Of a stretch of 64,000 nt of DNA, positions 35,811 through 45,729 are shown in pieces (the stretch's first letter is position 1; each line of letters starts with the position of its first letter). Where the stretch lies: positions 62,001 through 126,000 of the forward strand of contig NZ_JBIGHX010000010.1 of the NCBI RefSeq assembly GCF_043555885.1. The letters are read 5' to 3'. A program made the translations under genes and the position numbers. The notes under the pieces were generated by a model, which was not told the DNA's origin, did not search any database, and saw only the letters and a list, made by a program, of their open reading frames with translations. The DNA is from Pelomonas lactea. Its GTDB lineage: Bacteria; Pseudomonadota; Gammaproteobacteria; Burkholderiales; Burkholderiaceae_C.

Positions 35811-37505
35811 TCAGTCCCCGAATTGCACCTTGGCCCGCTTGCCCGCCCAGCCTTCCAGCTTGCCGCCGTAGGCCTCTTCCACGCGGTTGCGCTTGACCTT
35901 GAAGGTGGGGGTGATGAAGCCGTTGTCCACGGTCCACGGCGTCTTGATGAGCACCAGCGTGTCCAGCTGCTCGTGCGGGTCCAGGCGCGCGTTGACGGCT
36001 TCCAGGTGCTCGGCCAACTCGGCCTGCAGGCCGGCGGCGTCGCTGGCGGCGCGCTCCAGGCCCTGCGGCGACAGCATCGCGATGCCCAGCGGCTGGCCCA
36101 TGTTGGCGCCGGCCACGCAGCAGGCCTCGATGGCCGGGTTCATGCCCAGTTTGTCTTCGATGGGCGCGGGCGCCACGTACTTGCCCTTGCTCGTCTTGAA
36201 CAAGTCCTTCACGCGGCCGGTGATGCGCACGCAGCCGTCCTTGTCCTGGCTGGCCTTGTCACCCGTGCGCAGCCAGCCGTCCTCGGTGAAGCTGTCGCGG
36301 GTCTGCTCGGGCGCCTTGTAGTAGCCCAGCATGACGGCGGGGCTGCGCATCTGCAGCTCGCCCGTGGTGGCGTCGATGCGCACCTGCACGCCCTCGTAGG
36401 CCGGGCCCACGGTGCCGCGCTGGTTCTTGCCCGGGATGGTCAGGTGCGACAGCGCGAGGTTCTCGGTCATGCCGTAGCCCTCGTTGATGTGCAGGCCCAG
36501 CGCGGCGTACCACTCCAGCAGCGCGACAGGCATGGGTGCGGCGCCCCCCGCGGCGAACTTGCATTCGTTCAGGCCCAGCGCCTTGAGGATCTTCTTGCGC
36601 ACCAGGCCGCCGATGAGGGGCAGCCGCAGCAGCGAGTTGAGCTTCTTCTGCGGCATCTTGGCCTGGATGCCCTGCTGGAACTTCACCCACAGGCGCGGCA
36701 CCGAGAAGAACACGGTGGGCAGCGCCCGCTGCAGGTCGGCGGTGAAGGTGTCCAGCGACTCGGCGAAGAAGATCTTGATGCCGCGCGCCAGCCAGCCATG
36801 CTCCACCAGCGTGCGCTCCACGACGTGGGCCAGCGGCAGGTAGGACAGCATGCGGTCCGAGCCCGTCATCGGGATGCGCTTCAGGCCCGAATGCACCGCC
36901 CAGGCGAAGGCGCCGAAGGTGTGCATCACGCCCTTGGGAAGGCCCGTGGTGCCGGAGGTGTAGATCAGCGTGCAGAGTTCGTCGGCGCCGCGCTGCGGCG
37001 AGTCCTTCATCGGCTCGGTGCGGGCGCAGATGGCGTCCCAGCTCTCGTAGGTCTTCTTGGCGTCGTCGGGCGACAGCGCGTAGCTGGCGCCGGGCAGGCC
37101 GGCCGGCACGCCGGGCTTCATGCCCTCCCAGCCGTCGAGCTTGCCGATGAAGACGAAGCGCGACTCGCTGTGTTCGAGGATCTGCGTGATCGTCTCGGGA
37201 GCGAGCGTCGGGTACAGCGGCACGGACACATAGCCGGCCATCCAGATGGCGAGGTCGCTCATCAGCCACCAGGCGCAGTTCTTGGACAGGATGGCCACCT
37301 TGGCATCGGCCGGCCAGCCCTCGGCCTGGCCCTTGGCCTTCAGGAACGCGGCCATGCGGCGCACCTGGTCGCCCACCTGGGTCCAGGTGAAGTCCTTCAC
37401 CTCCGTGCCGCCCATGGGCTGGGTCAGCGTGACGGCGTTGCCGGCGGTGCGCTCCCAGTGGTACAGGCGGGGCAGCGCGAGCTGGTCGGCGGCGATGGTG
37501 GCCAT
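35811..37505 (-). CDS. long-chain acyl-CoA synthetase (AMP-forming)
   Basis: This 564-residue adenylate-forming ligase has motif A3 LCTLIYTSGTTGLPKGVMHT, motif INEGYGMTENLA (A5) and GDKASQDKDGCVRITGRVKD (A7/A8). The C-terminal Lys region reads FITPTFKVKRNRVEEAYG. The FAA1/LACS-like architecture activates fatty acids to acyl-CoA, feeding beta-oxidation. GGAG at seven bases before the ATG at 37505 supports the start. An inverted repeat GTTACC-N4-GGTAAC lies 37 bases upstream. It probably works with the acyl-CoA operon elsewhere in the window, though the two are not linked in position. Confidence 0.92.
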   Translation of the reverse strand: MATIAADQLALPRLYHWERTAGNAVTLTQPMGGTEVKDFTWTQVGDQVRRMAAFLKAKGQAEGWPADAKVAILSKNCAWWLMSDLAIWMAGYVSVPLYPTLAPETITQILEHSESRFVFIGKLDGWEGMKPGVPAGLPGASYALSPDDAKKTYESWDAICARTEPMKDSPQRGADELCTLIYTSGTTGLPKGVMHTFGAFAWAVHSGLKRIPMTGSDRMLSYLPLAHVVERTLVEHGWLARGIKIFFAESLDTFTADLQRALPTVFFSVPRLWVKFQQGIQAKMPQKKLNSLLRLPLIGGLVRKKILKALGLNECKFAAGGAAPMPVALLEWYAALGLHINEGYGMTENLALSHLTIPGKNQRGTVGPAYEGVQVRIDATTGELQMRSPAVMLGYYKAPEQTRDSFTEDGWLRTGDKASQDKDGCVRITGRVKDLFKTSKGKYVAPAPIEDKLGMNPAIEACCVAGANMGQPLGIAMLSPQGLERAASDAAGLQAELAEHLEAVNARLDPHEQLDTLVLIKTPWTVDNGFITPTFKVKRNRVEEAYGGKLEGWAGKRAKVQFGD

Positions 37506-37541
37506 GGGTGTCTCCTTCGACGTTCTTTTCGGACCTGCGAA

Positions 37542-37557
37542 GTTACCGCGAGGTAAC
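37542..37557. promoter_or_regulatory. inverted repeat upstream of the acyl-CoA synthetase gene
   Basis: GTTACCGCGAGGTAAC has 6-bp arms and a 4-bp centre, 37-52 bases upstream of the ATG, at a typical operator position. It differs from the CGACCG-N2-CGGTCG palindromes. The binding protein is unknown. Confidence 0.45.
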
Positions 37558-37643
37558 GGCCTTCCCCTGCGGGTAAACACGTTCTGGCGTGATGACCTGC
37601 CCAGTTTCTGTAGGGCAAGGACTCTAGAAACGGGTGGCCGCGC

Positions 37644-40502
37644 TCAGAACTGGCCGGCCCACTGCGGCCGCCACTGGCCGCGGCCCAGCTCGGCGCGCAG
37701 CGCATCCAGCGGGTGCGGCTGCAGCCACGGCGGCCGCAGCGCGTCGGCCCGCGCCAGCGCAGCCGCGGCGTCGGGCGTGCCCACGAGGCTGGCCGCCAGG
37801 TCCAGCTGGGCGCGCCAGTGCGGCAGGCCCTGCGGGGCGGGCAGCGCGTCCAGCAGCGCGACGCGTTCGCGCAGCCCGGCCAGGCTGGCGCCGCGGTCGC
37901 CGCGGGCGCGGGCCAGCTCGCCGGCGAGTTGGGCGACGCGGCTCTGCAGCTGGCGGTGAATACCCAGCCAGGGCTGGGCCTGCAGGTCCTGCAGCGGCGC
38001 CAGCGCGCGCTGGGCCAGGGCCAGGTCGCCCAGCCGCAGGCCCACGCGCGCCAGCGCCAGGCCGGCCTCGGCCCAGGGCGGGCCGCTGATGTCGCGGCTG
38101 TGCGCCAGCTCGTCGGCGAGCCGGTGCGCGGCGGGCAGCCAGTCGCCGGCCCGGTCGGGCTGGGCCAGCGCGCGGGCCAGCAGCGCCGCGGTCTCGCGCG
38201 GCAGCCGCAGCGTGGGGTGGCGGGCGGCCTCGGGCGGCAGGCCGGCCGCCATGGCTTCGTGCACCTGCACGGCCTGCGCGTAGTCGCCGCGTTCGACGAA
38301 GTGGCGCGCCAGGTCGGCGCGCATGCGCTGGCTGCTGGAGTTGCCGGGGCCCAGCAGCGCGTCCATGTCGGCGATGAGCTGGCGCGCCGCCTCGACGCTG
38401 GCCTCGGGGCGGCCCAGCCGCGCCTGCACGTTCCACAGGTGCTGGCGCGAGCGCGTCACGAAGCGCGCGCGGTGCGGCGGCGCCGTGGCCCATGACGGGC
38501 GGGTGGCCGCGATGAGCTGCTCGGCCTCCAGCAGCCGGCCTTCGGCCAGACGCAGCTGATAGAGGTAGGTGTTGTAGTAGGGGTACTCGAAGTCGGCCGG
38601 CTTGTACTGGCGCTGCACGATGGGCCAGGCCCGCACGTGCATGGCCTCGGCATCGGCAAAGCGGGCCGCGCCGGCGTAGGCCACGATGAGCTGGTACAGC
38701 AGGTTGACGTGGTCGTTCTCCTGCTCGGAGCCCGGCCGCGCCCGCGACAGCTGCGGCAGCAGCGGCTCGCCCAGCGCGATGACCTCCAGCGGCGAGTTCA
38801 GCGCCGTGTAGATGCGTGCCAGCCGCAGTCGCGCGGTCAGCGTGCGTTCGTCGGACTCGCCCCAGTGGCGCGCGTTGACGGTGATGAGCTCCTGCGCCAG
38901 CGGGATCGCGATGTCGTGGCGGTTCATGTCCGAGTAGGTCGCCACCATCACGTCCAGCACGCGGGTGTAGGTGGCGTCGTCGCCGGCGAAGCGCTGGCGC
39001 AGCTCGGCGCGGCTCTTCTCCAGCACGTCGAAGATGGTGGGCACGCGGCCGCCGTGCCGGTCGGGGTTGGCCGAGGCCAGCAGTTCGGTCAGGTAGCGCG
39101 TGACCTCCTCGCTCTGGCGGGCGGCGGCCTGGGCCTGGTTGCGCTGCCACAGGCTGGTGGCCAGGCCGGCGCTGAGCGTCGCGAACACGGCGGCGGCGCC
39201 CACGGCCAGCGCCAGGTTGCGCCGCGTCCACAGCCGCACGCGGTGGCGCCAGTCCTCGGCGCGCACGCTGACCGGGCGCTGCGCCAGCCAGTGCTCCAGG
39301 TCGTCGATGAAGCTGCCCACGCTGGCGTAGCGCTCTGCCGGGTCGCGGCGCAGCGCCTTGGCGGCCACGGCCTCCAGGTCGCCGGCGGCGCGGTCGGCGT
39401 CGCGCGGCCGGCCGGGACCGGCGTTGTCGGCGCCCGGGCCGCCGGTGTCGGCGCCGGTGGTGCGCGACAGCCGCTGCGCCTGGCCGTGCAGCACCGCATG
39501 CTCCAGCGCCGTGCGGCTGAGGCCGCGCTTGCCGAACGGCAGCTGGCCGCTGGCCAGCTCGTACAGCATGACGCCCAGCGAGTAGATGTCGGCAGCCACG
39601 CCGATGGCGCCGCCGGTGATCTGCTCGGGCGCCGCATAGGCCGGCGTCAGCCGCCGGCCGGCCAGCTGCGTGAGCTGGCTGTCGGCCTGCTGGCCGGAGT
39701 CGTCCAGCAGGCCGGCGATGCCGAAGTCCAGCAGCTTGGTGCGGCCGCCGCCCGCCTGGCCGCTCCCAAGGGCGGCAGCGTCCCCCCGGGGGACCGCCCG
39801 CGTACCCGCGGGCGAGGGGTAGGCCTCGTCCAGCATCACGTTGCTGGGCTTGAGGTCGCGGTGCACGATGAGCTGTGCGTGCGCATGCTCCACCGCGCGC
39901 GCCACGTCCACCAGCAGGCGCACGCGCTCGGTGAGCCCGAGGTCGTGCGCGCGCACATGCTCCGACAGCGTGCGCCCGGCCACGTACTCCAGCACGAGGA
40001 AGGCGCGGCCGTCCTGCTCGCCGGCGTCCAGCAGCCGCGCGATGCCGGGGTGCGTCAGCCGGCCCAGCAGCGCGCGCTCGCGGGCGAAGCGCGCGGCCAG
40101 GCCGCCGCCGGCTACGTCGTCGCGCAGCAGCTTGATGGCGGCCTCGCCCTGGTACAGGCCGTCGGCCCGCTCGGCGCGCCAGACCTGGCCCATGCCGCCT
40201 TCGCCCAGCAGCTCGGCCAGGCACCAGGCGCCGAAGCGGTCGCCGGCCTGCGGCGCGCGCGCCGTGGCGCCGGGCGTGTCGGCCAGCGCGGCGGCCAGCT
40301 GCTGCTCGAAGCCGGCGACGCCGGCCGTGGCCGTCAGGTCGCCATCGGGCAGGCTGGCCAGCATGCGGGCCAGGCGTGCCGCCAGCTCGGGCGGTTGCAG
40401 CGCGGCCAGCCGGGCCTCGCGCGCGGCGGGCGGCAGCTCGGCCAGCTCGTCGTACAGCGCGGACAGGCGCTGCCAGTCGGTGGCCTGCAAGCCAGCGGCC
40501 AT
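37644..40502 (-). CDS. membrane Ser/Thr protein kinase with C-terminal TPR-like region
   Basis: This 952-residue protein has an N-terminal helical segment (1-80), a PknB-type kinase domain (about 88-412), a transmembrane helix (about 429-451) and a long helical TPR-like periplasmic region (about 452-952). Catalytic residues are intact: glycine loop GEGGMGQVW, Lys124, HRD Asp216 in VHRDLKPSNVMLDE and DFG Asp259 in KLLDFGIAGLL. Between them lies an insertion of about 27 residues (227-253), most of it encoded by copy G of the dispersed repeat. The ATG overlaps the stop of the ECF sigma gene by one base, so the kinase and sigma factor are coupled and likely act together. Confidence 0.92.
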   Translation of the reverse strand: MAAGLQATDWQRLSALYDELAELPPAAREARLAALQPPELAARLARMLASLPDGDLTATAGVAGFEQQLAAALADTPGATARAPQAGDRFGAWCLAELLGEGGMGQVWRAERADGLYQGEAAIKLLRDDVAGGGLAARFARERALLGRLTHPGIARLLDAGEQDGRAFLVLEYVAGRTLSEHVRAHDLGLTERVRLLVDVARAVEHAHAQLIVHRDLKPSNVMLDEAYPSPAGTRAVPRGDAAALGSGQAGGGRTKLLDFGIAGLLDDSGQQADSQLTQLAGRRLTPAYAAPEQITGGAIGVAADIYSLGVMLYELASGQLPFGKRGLSRTALEHAVLHGQAQRLSRTTGADTGGPGADNAGPGRPRDADRAAGDLEAVAAKALRRDPAERYASVGSFIDDLEHWLAQRPVSVRAEDWRHRVRLWTRRNLALAVGAAAVFATLSAGLATSLWQRNQAQAAARQSEEVTRYLTELLASANPDRHGGRVPTIFDVLEKSRAELRQRFAGDDATYTRVLDVMVATYSDMNRHDIAIPLAQELITVNARHWGESDERTLTARLRLARIYTALNSPLEVIALGEPLLPQLSRARPGSEQENDHVNLLYQLIVAYAGAARFADAEAMHVRAWPIVQRQYKPADFEYPYYNTYLYQLRLAEGRLLEAEQLIAATRPSWATAPPHRARFVTRSRQHLWNVQARLGRPEASVEAARQLIADMDALLGPGNSSSQRMRADLARHFVERGDYAQAVQVHEAMAAGLPPEAARHPTLRLPRETAALLARALAQPDRAGDWLPAAHRLADELAHSRDISGPPWAEAGLALARVGLRLGDLALAQRALAPLQDLQAQPWLGIHRQLQSRVAQLAGELARARGDRGASLAGLRERVALLDALPAPQGLPHWRAQLDLAASLVGTPDAAAALARADALRPPWLQPHPLDALRAELGRGQWRPQWAGQF
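39757..39820 (-). repeat. dispersed multi-hairpin element, copy G, inside the kinase gene
   Basis: This 64-bp variant in the sense direction of the kinase gene contains CCCTCGCCCGCGGG, GGTCCCCCGGGGGGACGC and CTTGGGAGCGGCC, matching three parts of the full element. It is translated in frame as part of residues 227-253 (PSPAGTRAVPRGDAAALG), between the HRD and DFG motifs. The central GCTTGCGGC stem is absent. Confidence 0.75.
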
Positions 40503-41086
40503 CAGTACACGGTGTTGGGCGGGTCGCCCAGCAGCTCCTGCAGCAGCGCGCGCGCCTTCAGCAGCTCGCGGTTGATGCTGCGCGTGGAGAGGTTGCGCAA
40601 CGTGGCCACCTCGGCGATGGTCAGGCCGGCAAAGCCGATCATCTCGATGAGCTCGTACAGGCCCGGGTCCAGCTCGCGCATGCGTTCCAGCGCCTGGTCC
40701 AGCCCGATCAGGTCGACGGCCTGGCTCTGCACGGCGGCCACGTCGCCGGCGGCCGACAGCGTCACCATGACCGCGTCGCCGCCGCGCTTGTCGCGGCCCT
40801 CGGTGCGCAGGTGGTCGATGACGACCGAGCGCAGCACGCGGCCCACGTAGGCGAAGAACTGGCCACGCGTGTCGCCCTGCAGACCCTGCTGGTCGGCCAT
40901 GCGCAGAAAGCCCTCGTGCACCAGCGCCGTCGTGTTCAGCCCCGCCGCGTGGCCGCTCTGCGCCAGCCGCACGCGGGCGACCCGCTTGATCTCGGGGTAC
41001 AGCACCGCATAGAGCTGCTGCAGTGCCGCGGCGTCGCCGCGCGCGGTGCCGGCCAGCAACTCGGTGATCGCGGGCGTGGTGACCAC
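40502..41086 (-). CDS. ECF-type sigma factor with non-acidic sigma 2.2 region
   Basis: This 194-residue sigma-70 family protein resembles the group often found beside Ser/Thr kinases. Region 2 spans about 10-85 (GQFFAYVGRVLRSVVIDHLR) and region 4 about 130-188 (GFAGLTIAEVATLRNLSTRS). In sigma 2.2 the usual acidic pair before L-V-x-E is absent: the sequence is GLNTTALVHEGFLRM with Thr52 and Thr53. No anti-sigma gene is adjacent. The start is a GTG one base past the trpS stop, and its own stop overlaps the kinase ATG (TGATG). Activation by phosphorylation from the neighbouring kinase is inferred from known ECF-kinase pairs. Confidence 0.88.
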   Translation of the reverse strand: MVTTPAITELLAGTARGDAAALQQLYAVLYPEIKRVARVRLAQSGHAAGLNTTALVHEGFLRMADQQGLQGDTRGQFFAYVGRVLRSVVIDHLRTEGRDKRGGDAVMVTLSAAGDVAAVQSQAVDLIGLDQALERMRELDPGLYELIEMIGFAGLTIAEVATLRNLSTRSINRELLKARALLQELLGDPPNTVY

Positions 41087-41087
41087 G

Positions 41088-42374
41088 TCAGTGGTCGTCC
41101 TGGAACGCGGCCAGCGCCGCTGCGATGTCGGCCTCGGCGGCCTCGCGCTGCACCGGTGCGTCGGCCACCCAGCCGTCCTTCTTCAGCCGTGCGACCCACT
41201 GGCCGGCGTCGCGGCCCTGCTCGAACGCGTGGCTCTGCAGCAGCAGCTCGCCACCGGCGGACAGCAGCTTGAAGTAGAACTTGCCGTCCGCCTCGCGGTA
41301 CTGCTTGAACACCGGCAGCGCGGCCTTCTCGGTCTTGGTGGCGGCGGCGGTGGCCGTCTGCGTGTAGGGGCGCAGGCCCACGGCCTCGCGCAGCGACTTC
41401 AGGAACGGCACGGCGATGGCGCGGGCCTTGGCGGCGCCGGCCTGCAGCGTGGCCTCCAGCTGCTCGGGGTGAGCCATCAGCTCGGCGTAGCGGGCGCGCA
41501 TGGGGCCGATCTGCGCCTCGATCTGCGCCACCAGCTGCTGCTTGGCCTCGCCCCAGCCCAGGCCGGCGCGCAGGGCGGCGCGGAAGGCGGCGCGCTCGTC
41601 GGGCGTCGCGAAGGCATCAAAGATCGTCACGAGCGCCTGACCCTCGGGGTCCTTGGGTTCGCCGGGCAGCTTGCTGTCGGTGACGATGCGGGCCACCGCG
41701 TCCTGCAGCGCCTTAGGCCCGCCCTCGAAGAGCGGGATGACGTTGTCATAGCTCTTGCTCATCTTGCGGCCGTCCAGGCCGGGCAGCAGCTCCATCTCGG
41801 CATCGGTCACCGCCTCCGGCAGCGTGAACAGCGCCTGGCCGCGGCCGAACAGGTGGTTGAAGCGTTGGGCCACGTCCCGGGCCATCTCGATGTGCTGGAT
41901 CTGGTCCTTGCCCACCGGCACCTTGTGCGCGTTGAACATCAGGATGTCGGCCGCCATCAGCACGGGGTAGCTGAACAGGCCCATGCTGACGTTGGCGTCG
42001 GGCTCCTCGCCGGCCGCCACCGCCGCGTCCACGGCGGCCTTGTAGGCATGCGCGCGGTTCATCTGGCCCTTGGCCGTCACGCAGGTCAGCAGCCAGGTCA
42101 GCTCGGGGATCTCGGGGATGTCGCTCTGGCGGTAGAAGGTGACGCGGTCGGTGTCCAGCCCGGCGGCCAGCCAGGTGGCGGCAATGGCGCGGCTGGAGTG
42201 GGCGAGGCGGTCCGGGTCGTCGCACTTGATCAGCGCGTGGAAGTCGGCCATGAAGAAGAAGCTCTCCACGCCGGCCGCACGGCTGGCGGCGATGGCCGGG
42301 CGGATGGCGCCGACGTAGTTGCCGAGGTGCAGGGTGCCGGTGGTGGTGATGCCGGTCAGGACGCGGTGGGACAT
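41088..42374 (-). CDS. trpS: tryptophanyl-tRNA synthetase with C-terminal extension
   Basis: This 428-residue class I enzyme charges tRNA-Trp. The HIGH-like motif is GTLHLGNYVGAI, the KMSKS motif is GRKMSKSYDN, and GKDQIQHIEMARDVAQRFN is conserved. It is about 90 residues longer than the usual 330-340 residue form: after residue 340 a charged linker leads to FKQYREADGKFYFKLLSAGG and ELLLQSHAFEQGRDAGQW, resembling the DUF1508/YegP fold. Similar tails occur in other Burkholderiales TrpS proteins, as far as I recall. The sigma gene starts one base after its stop, so the sigma-kinase pair can be co-transcribed with trpS. Confidence 0.95.
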   Translation of the reverse strand: MSHRVLTGITTTGTLHLGNYVGAIRPAIAASRAAGVESFFFMADFHALIKCDDPDRLAHSSRAIAATWLAAGLDTDRVTFYRQSDIPEIPELTWLLTCVTAKGQMNRAHAYKAAVDAAVAAGEEPDANVSMGLFSYPVLMAADILMFNAHKVPVGKDQIQHIEMARDVAQRFNHLFGRGQALFTLPEAVTDAEMELLPGLDGRKMSKSYDNVIPLFEGGPKALQDAVARIVTDSKLPGEPKDPEGQALVTIFDAFATPDERAAFRAALRAGLGWGEAKQQLVAQIEAQIGPMRARYAELMAHPEQLEATLQAGAAKARAIAVPFLKSLREAVGLRPYTQTATAAATKTEKAALPVFKQYREADGKFYFKLLSAGGELLLQSHAFEQGRDAGQWVARLKKDGWVADAPVQREAAEADIAAALAAFQDDH

Positions 42375-42443
42375 GGAGAGGCCAGGCCGAAAAAGATCAG
42401 CCCGGATTGTGGCCTCTGCTTCGATGCCGCGAAAAGCGGAGGC

Positions 42444-42573
42444 CGAGCGCCGGGCCGCCCCAAGCCGGCCCGCGGGCGATGTGCGTTCGGCTCCATGCCG
42501 AACGCATCGCCGCCCCCTCGGGGGGCCGACCAGGCGCGCCCGCGTTCAGCGGCGGGCGACTGGGCGGGGGGCC
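42444..42573 (-). repeat. dispersed multi-hairpin element, copy D
   Basis: This 130-bp copy in minus-strand sense lies between lacI-type and trpS genes. It overlaps the last eight codons and the stop of the LacI gene (42546-42573). The central stem is GCGTTCGGC with GCCGAACGC: compared with other copies two pairs are changed on both sides (T-A to G-C, G-C to T-A), strong evidence that the stem is selected. Confidence 0.87.
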
Positions 42574-43568
42574 GCCACGGAAGCGCGCCATGTCACGGTG
42601 ATGTCGAACTGGCGGGATACGGGCAGCGCCAGCTCGTAGCAGCGGTTCAGCAGCCAGTTCAGGCCCGCGAGCGTGACCTCGTGGCTGGGGATGTGCACCG
42701 AGGTGAGGCGCGGCGCGGCGAACTCGGCGCTGGGCGAGTCGTCATAGCCCAGCACCGACACCTGGTGCGGCACCGACACGCCGCGCTCCTGGAAGTGGGC
42801 CAGCAGGCCGATGGCCATCTCGTCGTTGGCGCAGAACACGGCGGTGGGCAGCTTCTTGAGCTTGAGCAGCACGTCGGCGGCGTCCCAGCCGGCCTGGTTG
42901 GAGAAGTCGCCGGGCACGGTCAGCACCTTGGACACGTCATGGCCGCGCAGCGCCAGCTCGCCCATGAAGCCGGCCAGGCGGGCGACGTTGTCGGGCGACG
43001 TCGTCGGGCCCGAGACAACGGCGATGTCCTTGTGCTTGTGCTGCAGCAGCGCCCGCGCGGCCTGCACGCCGCCCTGGACGTGGTCGGCGGTGAAGCACTG
43101 CTCCTTGATGCGGTCGAAGTGGCGGTTCAGCACGACGACCTGGCGGGCCGCGGGGCCCAGCGCCTTGATGTCCTCGTCCTGCAGCGCGTTGGACAGCACA
43201 ATGAGGCCGTCGCAGTCGCGGTCCAGCAGGAAGCGCATGCCGTCGTTGGTCTCGACGCGCTCGTCCTCGATGCCCTCGCCGAACGCCACCACCATGTGCA
43301 GGCCCTGCGTGCGCAGCACCGTGTCGATGACGCGCAGGATGGGCGTGTAGTAGGTGCCGCGCAGGAATGGGATGTAGACGCCGATCAGCTTGGACGTGCC
43401 GGCGCCCAGCGAGCGCGCCGTTTGCGACGGCCGGAACTTCAGCTGCGCGATGACCTTGCGCACGCGCTCGGCCGTGGCCGGCGCGACGGAGCCGTTTCCG
43501 CTGATGACGCGCGACGCGGTGCCCACGCCCACGCCGGCCAGTCTCGCCACATCCTTGATCGTTGCCAT
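42546..43568 (-). CDS. LacI family transcriptional repressor of the glucan locus
   Basis: This 340-residue protein has an N-terminal LacI helix-turn-helix and hinge (MATIKDVARLAGVGVGTASR, then RPSQTARSLGAGTSKLIGVY) and a sugar-binding effector domain (AVFCANDEMAIGLL, VSVLGYDDSPSAEFAAPRLT). It lies next to GH3, TonB receptor and ABC genes for beta-glucoside use, and the 16-bp palindrome at 45657-45672 is its likely operator. The last residues (APRPVARR) and the stop codon are encoded by copy D of the dispersed repeat, so the native C-terminus seems to have been replaced. Confidence 0.93.
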   Translation of the reverse strand: MATIKDVARLAGVGVGTASRVISGNGSVAPATAERVRKVIAQLKFRPSQTARSLGAGTSKLIGVYIPFLRGTYYTPILRVIDTVLRTQGLHMVVAFGEGIEDERVETNDGMRFLLDRDCDGLIVLSNALQDEDIKALGPAARQVVVLNRHFDRIKEQCFTADHVQGGVQAARALLQHKHKDIAVVSGPTTSPDNVARLAGFMGELALRGHDVSKVLTVPGDFSNQAGWDAADVLLKLKKLPTAVFCANDEMAIGLLAHFQERGVSVPHQVSVLGYDDSPSAEFAAPRLTSVHIPSHEVTLAGLNWLLNRCYELALPVSRQFDITVTWRASVAAPRPVARR

Positions 43569-43610
43569 TCGCCCTCTAGGTTTGCGGGGCGGATTGAATC
43601 ACAGCAAGCC

Positions 43611-45551
<1,941 letters not shown>

Positions 45552-45616
45552 GGGCTGGTCGGGGCCGCGACGGTAGAGGGTGAAGCAAAAAAACGTCAAC
45601 CCCAGGGCGAGGCCGG

Positions 45617-45646
45617 TTGACAAGGCTGGTGCGCGCAACTTAGATT
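45617..45646 (+). promoter_or_regulatory. sigma-70-type promoter of the glucan TonB receptor
   Basis: TTGACA at 45617-45622 matches the -35 consensus fully. TAGATT at 45641-45646, after an 18-bp spacer, matches four of six -10 positions. Transcription would start near 45,653, just before the palindrome at 45657-45672. Confidence 0.55.
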
Positions 45647-45656
45647 TGCGCCGCGT

Positions 45657-45672
45657 TTGGAACCGGTTCCAA
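45657..45672. promoter_or_regulatory. LacI-type operator palindrome
   Basis: TTGGAACCGGTTCCAA is a perfect 16-bp palindrome with the central CG expected for LacI-family sites. It begins about 11 bp after the proposed -10 box and ends 57 bases before the receptor start, so a bound repressor would block initiation or early elongation. The same site could also affect the divergent GH3 gene. Confidence 0.75.
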
Positions 45673-45729
45673 TTTGAACCGATATCCGGACCGGCGAACA
45701 AGATGAACCAGATCCAGGAGACTCACAAG

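Noticed and set aside
39756..39821. Frameshift or assembly error in the kinase gene at the repeat
   Set aside because: The frame stays open and resumes exactly at the DFG motif, so an in-frame insertion explains it better.
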